Shown here piece after piece: positions 12,496 to 23,543 of a DNA stretch of 64,000 nucleotides. The notes under the pieces were generated by a model. It saw nothing but the letters and a program-made list of their open reading frames with translations. It had not been told where the DNA came from and did no database searches. Made by a program: the position numbers and the translations under genes. The DNA is from Mesodorylaimus sp. YZB2_4 (Eukaryota > Nematoda > Enoplea > Dorylaimida > Dorylaimidae), in the NCBI GenBank assembly GCA_030248295.1, contig JASANH010000821.1:186001-250000 (forward strand), written 5' to 3'. Numbering within the stretch: the stretch's first letter is position 1; each line of letters opens with the position of its first letter.

Positions 12496-13725
12496 ATGAA
12501 CGTACGAGTCGGCTTCTCTGGTCCTGACACCTTACGCGAAGTCACCAAATCCATATGTGCCGCCCTGTCTCTCAACTGCACCATAATTGAGTATGGTGAA
12601 GGGGCGCATGGCAGTGCAGATGAGAATGGAACTGGAGATGGAATGGTGGGCAAAGTACAACGAGGCGAGTACGACACATTTCAACCCGATTTCACTCCAA
12701 CTTTTTCTCGATTTCGTGCAATCGATTTCAGCAATGCGTATTTTTATAGCGATATTATACTGGCCACACGAGCGCCCGCCGGATCTTTAGACACTTTTAG
12801 TTTCAAGTTAGTTATGGCACTAAAATGGCAGACGTGGTGTGTTTTTATGGGCGCACTGATTTTTACATCAGCCTTCATTAGCATTGCTGCCAGGAAGGTG
12901 TTGTCTGCGGCCGAACTATGGGGTCTATCATATTCATCAAATTGGATCTTAGACTTATTCGAGCCCCTGCCCTCTTTGTTCACTCATAAACACAAGGAGA
13001 AATACATGCAATTCCATTTTGTTCGTTTGACTGTCGCGTGTTGGTCGCTAGCCATTATTTCTCTGACCAGCGCATACACTGGTCTCCTGTTCTCAGCGAA
13101 AATGACTGATGCTAGCGCAGCACCTTACAAGGACCTGGACTCATTGGTCGATTGCTTGGTGGCTGGCGAATGCCAACTAATTTCGCACACGACATCGATC
13201 AGTCAGCTGCAAGGTCTGTACAGTGATAAGAGTGAGAGGGGTGCACGTGTTCAAGAAGCACTTGCGAAAACACCCGTGCTGATCAGACCACTAGAATTAA
13301 TGCCTAAGACAATATTGGAGGAACGAAGACGTTATTTGGTATGGATTGCGGATAAGTTTTTCTTCGATTTTTATGCACAAAATAATACGGGTTGTAAATT
13401 TTATGTGACTGAAGGCTTCAAAGAGGTTTGGTCATTTCCAGTTCGAAAGCACTCGCCCTTGAAACCTATACTTGACAAGGGCGCTGCAATATTTCAAGAA
13501 AATGGATTAGTTCAAGCTGAGTTTTTGAATCACCAAGACACTGATTTGTCTTGTCAAACACAAAGTTCAGTCAGGCGTTCAATCGATGATGGCACATTTC
13601 GATCGATAGTAAATGCTGCTATTTGCTTTCTGGGTGTTGGAATACTTGGAAGCTGTTTTGCATTTTTGTTTGAGTTTTTTGCCAGACGATGGTTTGGAGA
13701 GCGTATGAATGATTGGTGTGGATGA
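12496..13725 (+). CDS. Short ionotropic glutamate receptor-like channel, copy A
   Basis: An intronless 409-residue protein with the iGluR ligand-binding and channel core but no amino-terminal domain. The S1 lobe spans residues 1-95, with the signature FTPTFSRFRAIDFS. Arg72, four residues before the Ile of IDFS, sits where iGluRs bind the glutamate alpha-carboxylate. M1 is about 113-132, the pore region 150-165, and M3 180-200 with SAYTGLLFS in place of the usual SYTANLAAF. S2 runs 205-365 and M4 370-396. No signal peptide is visible; translation starts almost directly in S1, so an upstream exon could be missing, but none is obvious. Canonical iGluRs have about 900 residues. A polyadenylation signal AATAAA lies at 13802. 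The role is probably a ligand-gated cation channel, possibly chemosensory. Confidence 0.85.
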   Translation: MNVRVGFSGPDTLREVTKSICAALSLNCTIIEYGEGAHGSADENGTGDGMVGKVQRGEYDTFQPDFTPTFSRFRAIDFSNAYFYSDIILATRAPAGSLDTFSFKLVMALKWQTWCVFMGALIFTSAFISIAARKVLSAAELWGLSYSSNWILDLFEPLPSLFTHKHKEKYMQFHFVRLTVACWSLAIISLTSAYTGLLFSAKMTDASAAPYKDLDSLVDCLVAGECQLISHTTSISQLQGLYSDKSERGARVQEALAKTPVLIRPLELMPKTILEERRRYLVWIADKFFFDFYAQNNTGCKFYVTEGFKEVWSFPVRKHSPLKPILDKGAAIFQENGLVQAEFLNHQDTDLSCQTQSSVRRSIDDGTFRSIVNAAICFLGVGILGSCFAFLFEFFARRWFGERMNDWCG

Positions 13726-13807
13726 GATTGCAGCTCGTTACTGGTCAGCCTGCGCTGTCATTTTATGCGTGAAAGTGCGATATTCATGCTAGACGTGCGA
13801 TAATAAA

Positions 13808-14814
13808 CCTATTCAGCCCACAAAAAACGAGTGCTGTACTTTTTTCGTAACAATAAATTTTCCCCGGACAGCCTTTTCTGGTGTAAGAAAAGCTGGTTGA
13901 GAAGGAGTCTGAAGGGCTTTGGTAAATATGATAAAGCACGGCTAATAGGAAATCGTTGATAATCCCCATAGATAAATACTTTGTGGTCGCAGTTTTCATT
14001 ATTAATTGCTGTGTGCAACACCCTAGTGGCAGTAATACTGTATATATCAGGATACTGTAACCATGGCAAAGAATATACTGCTCTGAAGAAAGACACAGTG
14101 ATGCACTTGTTTGCCATCGACGTCAATAGTGAATGAATGTTCTAGCATCCTGATTAGTTCGCATTGGATGGCCTGCCAGCCAGACGTAGGACATGTTATA
14201 ATTTCCTGTGATTATACGCAGACGTGGTTATTAGAGTATAGCCGGACCCATCTCTTTGTAAATTGTTTTGCCTTAAACTAGTTAGGTCTTTCAAAGACCA
14301 CTCCTTCGTGGATAATGGAAAAACCTTCAGAATATATACAGGCAGAAGGATCATGTTACCAGAATCTATTGCATTCAGTGGCCTTGACATAAATACGTCT
14401 GCACATATCGCATTACAGAACAGAACAGCCTAATTGTGGGGGCAATTTCGCAGGAGGCAGCAGGTCCCTTGAGTTGTCAGCCGAGCCGATCATTCTCTCT
14501 GCAAATATGTGGTAGCTGAGGGATACCTCGTGCGGCTTCCTTGCTGAGTGGTTTCTCATACCAGAATGTTTCCTATTGACTCGGCTTCACACTCAACGTT
14601 TGAAGACGTGAGAAAAGTCAGGTCTGTTTTAGCGAGCCAGGGTCATACAATCTGATTTGACACCGCTCCAAGTCGTTCCTTATCTGGACTTTGTTTCGCC
14701 TGGACTGATTTCCTTAACAGGACAGCGCCCTCTTTCAATAACCTGGCGACAGCCGCCAGGTGTATAAGCACACATGAAAACAGATTTTTCCATTTTTCCT
14801 TCGTAAACTAGAAA
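13808..14814. other. Intergenic stretch between iGluR-like copies A and B
   Basis: No coding signal. It includes a short hairpin (CCTGGCGACAGCCGCCAGG, near 14740) about 70 bp before the start of copy B, within its likely promoter or 5' UTR. Confidence 0.4.
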
Positions 14815-16071
14815 TTGATGATGTTTGCTGACACTATCGCTAACGAGTTGAGAGTCGGTTTCATTAACTCCACTCCTTTATTCTATGGCCGAAGTTTCGA
14901 TGCAGTCGTGACCATTTGTACAGCCCTCCATTTCAATTGCACTTACCTCGTTTATCGGAATAGTAAATACGGCAGTGCTGACGAAAATGGCACTGGCACT
15001 GGGATGATAGGCGCTGTGCAGCGTGGAGAATTCGACACATGTCAGCCGATATTCACTCCAACCTACGCTCGTTTCCGCGCCATCGATTTCAGCCACCCGA
15101 TATTCTACCTTGATGTCCTCATCGTTAGCAGATATCCCAAAAATAGTAAGCCGTTTCGACTAAATATTATAACTGCCCTAAACTGGGACACTTGGTGCGC
15201 CTTTATCAGTTCTCTTATCACAACGTCCACATTCATAGCCTTCTTCTCCAGGAGACTGTACCAACTCGTTAATACTGACAACTCGCTTGCAACACAGCAT
15301 TTTTTCGCGGCTCTATTTGACCATTGGCCATCCTTGCTAACACACAAACTCGACAATCGACTTCTCATTTTTTATTTTGTACGCGTAACTGTTCTTTTCT
15401 TTTCCATGGCCATTATGGTCCTGGCCAGCGCGTATACTAGTGTTTTATTCTCAGAAAAACTTAGAAGTCCTTACGCTCTTCCATACAAAGATTTCGAGAC
15501 ATTAGTTGATTGCATGGAGGAACGGAGATGTCGATTGATAACTCACGAAATATCCACCAGTTATGTCCAAGCCCTGATCGGACACACTTCCGGCAGAAGA
15601 AACCATCGTACTAGAGAAATTTTTCAGGGATCGCCTCCCATGATACGACCAATTGCTCAGATACCCCGAACAGTCTTACAAGAACAGGCAACTCACTTGG
15701 TTTGGTTAGTTTCGAGGAGCATGTTCGACTTGCGAATTCCAGATAATCACGATTGTAAATTCTATGTTATACGAGCTCCTTTCAAGGAAATATGGACGTT
15801 TCCACTTCAAAAAAGATCACCTTGGAAAAAAATTTTTAACTGGGCCTCAGTAGCGTTTAGGGAGAGTGGATTACATCAAGTCATGTCAGCCAAGTACAAA
15901 CGCGATTGGCTGGCTTGTGATCACAGGACGTTTTGGAAAGTGAAATTCGATCCTTCAACTACAATTGCTGTATACTGGTTCTTTGGACTAGGGATTTTTG
16001 TTAGTGTGGTAGCATTCATCGTAGAATATGCGGTGGCGCACAGGCGCAGAAGCTTTCTGCTTATGAGCTAG
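14815..16071 (+). CDS. Short ionotropic glutamate receptor-like channel, copy B
   Basis: An intronless 418-residue paralogue of copy A. S1 contains CQPIFTPTYARFRAIDFS with the carboxylate-binding Arg at residue 87. M1 is about 127-145, the pore-flanking HWPSLLTHK sits near 170-178, M3 (about 195-213) carries ASAYTSVLFS, and M4 is near 385-408. Two start codons are adjacent (14815 and 14818). It again has no amino-terminal domain and no clear signal peptide. It lies 1.1 kb downstream of copy A in the same orientation, which fits tandem duplication; the copies are diverged, so the duplication is not recent. Confidence 0.85.
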   Translation: MMMFADTIANELRVGFINSTPLFYGRSFDAVVTICTALHFNCTYLVYRNSKYGSADENGTGTGMIGAVQRGEFDTCQPIFTPTYARFRAIDFSHPIFYLDVLIVSRYPKNSKPFRLNIITALNWDTWCAFISSLITTSTFIAFFSRRLYQLVNTDNSLATQHFFAALFDHWPSLLTHKLDNRLLIFYFVRVTVLFFSMAIMVLASAYTSVLFSEKLRSPYALPYKDFETLVDCMEERRCRLITHEISTSYVQALIGHTSGRRNHRTREIFQGSPPMIRPIAQIPRTVLQEQATHLVWLVSRSMFDLRIPDNHDCKFYVIRAPFKEIWTFPLQKRSPWKKIFNWASVAFRESGLHQVMSAKYKRDWLACDHRTFWKVKFDPSTTIAVYWFFGLGIFVSVVAFIVEYAVAHRRRSFLLMS

Positions 16072-16559
16072 TGCGAATAGTAAACATGGTATGCGATCTC
16101 CTAGTACATCCTTACAACGTCTCTGTTGAGGCCGTCGGTGAAAAGAAGTTAGAATTCTTAGAAATCGATATATACATACTGTGCTATCTGGCTTCTTTGG
16201 TCATGTATACGCCAGTGCCCGCATGGGTAACGCCACGACCATAAAAAGAGCATGTTTTCTGCTTCGAGATAGAATTTCGCGTCAATTTCCACACCATTGC
16301 GTACCTACTTGCGAGCTCATTGCGAAATTCTTTGGCAGTGTAACATGCTCTTTGTCATAAGTGATCGAAAGATCGTGGACGGCTATCCAAGTGTGCTGCA
16401 AGATCTATAGATCGCGTCACGGAAGATGACAGAGCACATTTGCGAAGAAAACACATAATCTCATCCCTAGGCAGCGTCAAGTTTTCTTGCATGTGTCTTT
16501 ACCTAGAAAAGCTTTTTTTAAAATTTTTGTTGGCCGAACGCCGTTTAATCTATAGCCGG
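16072..16559. other. Intergenic stretch
   Basis: No gene recognised. A perfect-looking inverted pair lies near 16246-16350 (AAAGAGCATGTT and its complement AACATGCTCTTT), which could form a long-loop hairpin. Confidence 0.45.
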
Positions 16560-16893
16560 CCAGCAGTCAAAGCTTTTAAGCAGGGCTGTGCAGGGACCGG
16601 CACGCACAGCAGCGTCCCTCTGCGTGTCTCCACTAGGAGCAATTCCACGCGAGGGCATCCTGGACTGGACACCGAATTCTCCTGTCGGTGTTCGACAGCC
16701 GAGACCGCCTACTCGTTTGGCTTCCGTCTCCTACTCGGAGCACCCCGACGCGCAAGGTCAGCGGGTGAGCGGGGGTTTATGGTCCGCAAAAACCGACTTC
16801 CGTCACCGGGGATCGAGCCCAGGGCGAGTCCAGCCACTCGCTCCAGAGCAATACGGAGAGACGAATTCTGAACCGCTGCACCACCGCGTCCGC
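16560..16893 (-). mobile_element. tRNA-derived SINE, reverse orientation
   Basis: Reverse-strand copy of the SINE at 6378. On the minus strand the A-box-like GGTGGTGCAGCGGTTCAG and B-box-like GGGCTCGATCCCC are both present. It is joined to the same flanking sequence as the 6.4-kb copy, so it was carried by the inverted duplication rather than inserted twice. Confidence 0.7.
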
Positions 16894-17259
16894 TCCTGAA
16901 AGCATACTGTGCGGGACACACTGTCCATATACATGTGTGCTCTCAAGAGAAACCATTTGTTCAGCCATCTTCGAAGCGCACAAAGACACCAGACACCAAC
17001 CTGAAAAAAGACATTGTAATATTGATTGCGGATTCTTTCCGTTAGTTTTCCGTTCATACATTAAAAGCGAATACCTCCTAATTGAAAAGTTGGTGCAACC
17101 TATTGTGAGAGAGCTGTTTTCCCTAAGACAGACCGAGTTCGTTCTTTCTTTCTGTACCTGGACCTCTTCAATGACATTCCGAGCTGAAACTCTGTGCTGC
17201 CGATAAGGCTGAACCATATTTAGCCGAAATCTAGTCGCTCATCAAGTCAAGTCACTAGA

Positions 17260-18409
17260 ATGTCTTTACCAATAATGGATGTAAAAGTAGGTTTTCTAAA
17301 TTTTCACCATGGCATCACGATGGATGCTGCGAAGGCAGTGTGCAAGGTTTTCCACTTGAACAGCACTTTCCTACTTTCCAACAGGCCTTTATGACACATC
17401 GACACCCTCTTTCACCCCCACATATCGAAGATTCCAAGCAGTCGATTTCACAAATGCCTATTTCCACTCTGATGTATTTATCATCACAAGATATCCCAGT
17501 GCGACAAACGATATTTTTAGCATATCTGTGTTACTCGGCTTTGAATGGAGAGTGTGGTGCTGCTTGATATCATCACTTATTCTCATTTCCACCTTGATCA
17601 GTCATGGATCAACTATTCTTTCCTCATATAATAGCTGTGGTCCTTCACAAGCAGTGACTGGAGCTCTCGACCACTGGCCATCACTGATCACTCACAAACA
17701 TGCAAGAGCATTGCTCGCTTTTACGTTCGCGCGTTTAATGATCGCCTTCTGGTCACTATCAGCAGTAGTGCTGTGCAGCGCATATTGCACCGTCCTGTTC
17801 AGTGAGAAACTGAAGCAAGTCGATGGACCCCATTTACAGACTGAAAAATTTGTGCAATGCTTAGAGCACAGTCGATGTCGCCTGATAACTTCTTCCATGG
17901 GTAATAGCTATATGCAGATGCTGACTGGAGCTCAGCACAGTCAGGGAATACGTATACAAGCTACGTTAAAAAAGAGACCGGCATTGGTCATCTTACACCG
18001 AAATCCCCCCTCACATGTTGCAGATACAGATTACAAATTACGTCTGGATTGCGCCGAAACCCATGTTTGATGAAGATGCTAGGAACAACCACGATATTGT
18101 AAATTTTACATGGTTGAGGCTTCGTATAAATGAATAGATGCATTTCCACTACGCAAACACTCACCGCTGAAATCATTATTGAACAAGGGATCTGATGCTT
18201 TCATAGAAAATGGTTTGGAGAGAGCGTTTCCGAGTGGGCACGGCAAAGACTGGACCATGTGCGATCCCTCGATTCGACTGACCAGGAACAGCATGTGGAA
18301 GGCTGAACCATCTACCATGAACACTGTCTTTTGTTTTCTTGGATGTGGACTAACTGTGGCTGTGGTGGTGTTTTTATTCGAAAGACAAATGGGTAGATCA
18401 AATTTATAA
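17260..18409 (+). pseudogene. iGluR-like pseudogene, copy C
   Basis: Homologous to copies A and B over nearly their whole length but broken. It starts in frame (MSLPIMDVKVGFLNF), reaches a stop near 17392 after a deletion of about 22 codons of S1, and then continues in another frame through FTPTYRRF, M1, HWPSLITHK and M3 (CSAYCTVLFS). A further stop lies near 18068 and another frame change before the final part (KHSPLKSLLNKGSDAF, M4). The first part is copied in inverted orientation at 5.64-6.01 kb. No functional product is expected. Confidence 0.85.
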
Positions 18410-18854
18410 CGTTGTCAGGGAGAACCAGTGCTACGGACACTGTGCTTTCTCCAGCCGCTGCACTATCTGTTTTCTTTGGGAATGTAAACGCGGCCTTTGC
18501 GGTAACGTGGAGGGAGGGCGTGTATATTCTCAAAGAAAACAGGTTACACTTTATAACTGCGGCAGAACCCTCGATTGTATGACTGGTGTGTGAGTAGGTA
18601 CTGTGCACGTTAATCTCGGTACCCACCCAGAAGGTACACTCTTCTGGTGAAGTAACAGAGTTACTGCTAGTTTCTATAGGCCTACATTATACTGCGCGTA
18701 CTGTCCCTTCTGCAAACAGGACTAGTGGTCTCGGAGATGGGATTCGATTCCCGACGATGCGGCTTCACCCTTCTTCGGTGTCTTGATTCCAGTATGGTCG
18801 TAAAGTTCTTTTAACGTTGCGTCAAAGAAAAAAGATAAACGGTGTAAAAACTTT

Positions 18855-18925
18855 GAGACGCGAGTGAGTCGAACACCCAACCTTCTGATCTGGAGTCAGA
18901 CGCGCTACCATTGCGCCAGCGCCCC
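18855..18925 (-). tRNA. tRNA-Trp (CCA)
   Basis: On the minus strand a 71-nt cloverleaf folds fully. The acceptor arms are GGGGCGC and GCGTCTC (7 pairs, two G-U). The D arm is TGGCGCAATGGTAGCGCG, the anticodon stem-loop TCTGA-CTCCAGA-TCAGA with anticodon CCA, and the T arm GGGTG-TTCGACT-CACTC. A run of five T residues for pol III termination follows 4 nt downstream (18850-18846). No intron is present. The body closely matches animal tRNA-Trp. Confidence 0.92.
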
Positions 18926-19723
18926 TACTCAAGTATAGCCTAACTAGAACTTATAAGATACGGCCTGCGCTATAGAAAAATTGATTTAGCCAACGCTGTG
19001 CAGCAAAAATGAGGAGGAACATGTGCACCAGAAAAGGAATCGAGGTGCGAGTAACACCCGCTGCTAACTTATCTCGTACAAATCCGTGTAGACCCTTGTA
19101 AGGATCCCCACATTCAGAATTCCGACAGCTGTTGGGTGCCTGGTGCGGGCCTGCGTTTCTCACACGAACATCATATCAAGGTCGATTTCTCCCTTTTTCA
19201 CTTACATTTTTAGCATGCAAGTGCGCTTAAGTGATACGTTTCCAGCCACCTATTCAGCCATATACTGTACGAAGTATACTTTGCGGCGATGATACCGACG
19301 AGGATCCTACTGTGTATACGTACAGGTCATTATTGTCGAGGGTCAATACTACACTGCCACCATTCTGTATCACTTCAGTCCAGCTGAGAGTGTACGTTGT
19401 GTGATGAAGTGATCGTTCTCAGGCTCCTCAGTTTCGCCCTGTTTACCTGTCTGAATCAGTTCTAAACCACGTAGGTATAGTGCCAGCGTGCGCGTCGGGC
19501 ACGTGGCCGCTTAAAGTATAAACCCGGCTTTAGTCGGGTATGAAAAAGCCTGAAGCGGCAGGTGAAGAGGCTGGCTTGAAGCTGAAGGAGGGCTGCTGGC
19601 ATGCATGGTACTTTACACTTCACAAGTCTGCCTGGAATTTGGCATACTGTTGTGAACCGTCAGTCCGTGTTGTGCTCTGGAGGTGGCTGGTTGTGCCCGT
19701 TCTCGCCCGCCTGTGCCGGAAAG
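18926..19723. other. Intergenic stretch
   Basis: No coding exon recognised. It precedes the BAR-like gene and probably contains its promoter; no clear TATA box or repeat was seen. Confidence 0.4.
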
Positions 19724-20749
19724 ATGTCGCAAAGCCCTCCAAGTCAGAAAGGGAGCCCACCGGGCAGTCCCCCTGGTAGCCCTCAGACAGCAAATGCATC
19801 TTTGTCACAGCAAGCCACTCTCCCAATCGAAGTCCAGACGTCGAGCCAGCTCGTAGCTCGAGTCCCTGGACAGTCCGTCCTCCGATCGGGCGCCAGCGAC
19901 GAAGAAGCGGCTAAACTGATTTTGTGGAACGAGGCGGTAAAGAAGACAGCTTTCGCTCCCATAGTAATCGAGCGAATGACTCGCGCCACTGCCATGAAGA
20001 ACAACGCCGCTAAGTAAGAATTCATGCATACATGGTGAGCATTTCGCCAGCCCTTCATTTCAGATTGATCGAAGCCATGCGATGCACGGCTCAACCGAAT
20101 CGGCAGTTTCGAGGCGAGCGGCTGGTGCCGTCCGATGTGAACGCCAACAGCGAAAGGTTGGATTTCGCCGTGTCATTGCGAGATGCTGGAGGATCGTGCT
20201 TCGATAATCTGACGCCGTTGAACAAGTACGCCCGGGAAGTTGCGCAGTTGGAAATGACCGTCGATCGACATCACGAAATCTTTCTGCGCCAAGTCATGAT
20301 CTTTTGGTAAGGACATTCTGATTTAGATATAGTAGGTCCCTGAAAAGAACCTGGTCAATCTAAGAGTTCAAGATTGTGCATAGTGTATGTGATCGACTCT
20401 GGTTCTTTCAAAATTTAGCGCGAAGCCACTGCGGGCGTTTATCGACGTTCATTATCCACTGCTGCACAAGGCGCACGCGGAGCTGGAGAAACTGAGGGAC
20501 AAGTACGATGGTGTCCGAAAGAAGAAAGATGCGGACAGGACTCGGCAGGCTCGTCAAGATCTGCTTGATCAAGCGCGAGTTGTGGCCGGGATGATGGACG
20601 AACTGCCGAATCATCAAATGACCTTCGCCAAAGCTCTCGATTCGTTCGCCCGTGCCGAAGCCGGCTTCGGTGGAACCATGGCCAAACTGAGCGCCGCTGT
20701 AAAGCAACCCGATCACAAGGCACGATGGGCGATGCCAAACGTGTCCTAA
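19724..20749 (+). CDS. Three-exon gene, BAR-domain-like coiled-coil protein
   Basis: Exons 19724-20013, 20064-20306 and 20419-20749 join in phase (2 and 2) to give 287 residues. The first 30 residues are Ser/Pro/Gly-rich. From about residue 70 the protein is helical and charged, and the third exon (FIDVHYPLLHKAHAELEKL, then DKYDGVRKKKDADR) resembles the central helix of BAR or related membrane-curving domains, where Lys/Arg-rich helices bind lipid. The protein ends soon after this domain, with no SH3 or GTPase-activating domain. The stop is TAA at 20747, and AATAAA follows at 20848. The BAR assignment rests on pattern alone; another coiled-coil family is possible. Confidence 0.75.
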
Positions 20750-20853
20750 CCAAAGTTGAATGATGGCTGTGTTCGAAATGATGCCTGCGTCGAGTGCCCT
20801 TGACTTGACTCGTTGCGTTCGTGGGGCGATGTACACTGTTTGAAGCTAATAAA

Positions 20854-21489
20854 ATGAGATCCTAGGCGACAGCAAAACAGACGCGACACTGCACCCGGCC
20901 ATAACAGGTGTCGTAGCTGCAAGTGCTCATCAGTGCAGAGAATGCTTGAGACCATTGGTCATTGCGGAATTGTGTCATGCTCCAGTACAAAAACAAGGCA
21001 ATCATCTCCAGGATGGTGCACCCCGGCAATCAGTCAGAGATTGACTTTAGGCAGGATAGGCCGTTGGTTGACGTGCCGCAGTTCTGCAGGTCCTCGAGAG
21101 ACCTGATCCTAACGATAAGGGAAACACTGCCGACTTATCGGGCTGTTTTACACAGCCCAGTGTGAGAGTTAGGACAGTATTCTTTGAATGTACTTGGCAT
21201 GAAACGTGCAGGGCCCCGGGGCCAAATGTTCATTTTGGCCATGTCTCGTCAACTACTAAGCTATTCCTCAAGTACGGCGCACATTACGTCAGCGACTAGA
21301 AGTTGTCCAGTTCAAGTTCCTGCCGTGCCTGTCTGATCGTGAGTGATAATGGCTGCAAAGTCTTAGTCCCACGGATGCCACGAAATACAAAGTTGTGCTG
21401 TGAGAGAGTTCTGGTAGTCAGAGCTGGCGAGTTGAGGAAAGGAGGATGTTTACTGCCTTAAGTAAATTATGCTCCCATTAGCTTGCTGT
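20854..21489. other. Intergenic stretch
   Basis: Nothing coding or repetitive recognised between the BAR-like gene and the hAT-like element. Confidence 0.4.
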
Positions 21490-21497
21490 CCAATGGC

Positions 21498-22451
21498 TAG
21501 ACCCCGGATCGGGTCAGGTACTTTCGGGTCGGGTCAGCAAAATTTCGGGTCGGGTCGGGTCAAAATCGGGTCTGGTCACTTTTTTAAAAGATCGGGTCAA
21601 ACGGGTCAAAAATACAGAAATTTTGCAAGTTACTACTATTAGCAACTACAGAAACCTTTTCATAGTTGTTAGACTCCAGGATTTGCAGTATATGCTTTAT
21701 GAATGCATGCACAGTCTATCATTCCACGTTCTCATTCTGCGTAACTTCCGAGAATGTGAGACGAATTGTAAGCTGTGAGAATGACCAATTTTTATGAGTA
21801 ATTTTTGCAAAGGGAAGGGTCCATATGTGGAGGTTCTCATTCAACTCTGATGAATGAGTGGGACTAGCCACACTCTAACATAAGACGGAATTGATAACTT
21901 TTAGCAGGTCGTAGGGGTATTTACAATCACATTTGATTCCTGAATATGACATAACTTCTTGGGTATACCTGGCTGGAAGAGCAAAATAGTCTGTGCCCAA
22001 ACATTAAATATGTACCAATAATAGCCCCCTTGACCACCATCCATGTTAGCATTGCAGAACATTTTGCTGTGTTCAAAAGTGATAGGTACCCTCACATCCC
22101 TCCATCAGTAGTGGAGGTTCTGACAGGAGCTGGTGTCCAGCACAATATGACTTTGTAAGCAATATCTTTTGTGAAGACTAGATGCAACTCTAGCCTGGGG
22201 TTCATATATATTTAGGTATTTCTTTGTTTAACCAAGGATAAGCTGTCTCAGACTCCGAAAGTTATGACAGAGTTGTCTCTACTGTATTGTTCACGCCTAT
22301 TATTCGGATTGGTTAAATCTTGTCTCCAGCGGACAGACCCTAGTCGCTTTTAGATATAAGGTTTTTAAAAAATTATTTGACCCTTTGTTGTGGGAAATAT
22401 GAAGGAAGGAACGGATCAGGTCGGGTTGAACTCGACCTGATCCGGTGTCTA
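21498..22451. mobile_element. Non-autonomous hAT-like element with 8-bp TSD
   Basis: The ends are inverted repeats: TAGACCCCGGATCGGGTC on the left, and TAGACACCGGATCAGGTC as the complement of the right end. The same 8 bp, CCAATGGC, flank both sides (21490-21497 and 22452-22459). An 8-bp target duplication with a TAG start is typical of hAT elements. The 954-bp interior encodes no transposase; the left side has several CGGGTCGGGTC repeats. A related right end, without a recognised left partner, lies at about 55060-55369. Confidence 0.8.
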
Positions 22452-22459
22452 CCAATGGC

Positions 22460-23543
22460 GCAATCTTCCCTCTTACTGGCATCTGCCCCTGGAAACGGAA
22501 GCCCAACCCAAAGTAGCGGCAAGGGCTCCTTGGAATTGACTTGACACATTTTATTTGCTTGATTCTGGCGAGACTATGCCGTCACGTCACAATCACTGAG
22601 TATATAAGTAACTATAATGAGCATTGTTCAAGCGATTCATATTTTTATACTCTCTTCGGTGATGACCTAACAGAAAAATCGCCATTACGGCAGCAAGAAA
22701 ATCGCAGCTGTGGCGTGGGGCCGACACGGGTCTTGCTGGCTAGCACTCATTGCGCAGCCCCAGACAATAGCTAGGAATAGAGTTTACTCTGCCCACTTGC
22801 AGGCACTGCACGACGAGTAGGTCGTACACAAATATGCGAGCAGAATGAATATAATATACGTACGTACAATGGAAAAGCAAAGGTGCCGAGTTGAGGTACT
22901 GTACTGGAGTTGATACCGACCGCACTAGCCGATCTTCATCAACAACTGAGGAACTCATCGATCCGACCAAAGATGACAGGCGGGCAGGCTTATCGTTTGT
23001 ACCCGCAGCGAGAGCAACCGGTTCTGGCTAAAATCTGATCAGCTGCACCAGGAAGTAATTTACGTGCAGGAAACACACGTGCCATGTGGAAGGTTGAATA
23101 GAATACTAACACAACGAGGTTCGGGCCAGCATCGACCGATCCGGCCCTAGGCCTGGATTCCGATCCGATCTGGCGGCTCCGCTTCGAAAAAAAGAAGATA
23201 GATGGGGATGACGTGTATGGCACTGCGTCCTCACCAACCTGCCATGGTTCCTCGCTGTCACTCTCTGTTAGACCACTCGAAAGGACATAGGAGAGCTAAG
23301 CAGCACCTAAAGCGATATTGCATGCTGATTTAAGAGAAAAACGGTATCTTCTTGTTATAGTCACGTTTTGTCATTCCCCAGCAGATAAAGCTCGAAAGAT
23401 ACTAGTTGCAGATCAGGCCGATCCAGCAGTTGGATTGAATCGGGAACCGATCCACCCCTCGGATCGGCGGATTGGTCGATGCTGGGGTGCGGTCATAATC
23501 GTAATCAGCAAAAAATATGTACAACAGAACACGTTATATGTAA
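22460..23543. other. Intergenic stretch
   Basis: No gene recognised. The stretch at 23100-23490 has several GATCCG/GATCGG motifs in both orientations, suggesting an undefined repeat. Confidence 0.4.

Noticed and set aside
19540-19779. A 79-codon frame before the BAR-like gene
   Set aside because: It overlaps the start of the BAR-like gene in another frame and has no motif; the frame from 19724 has three consistent exons.
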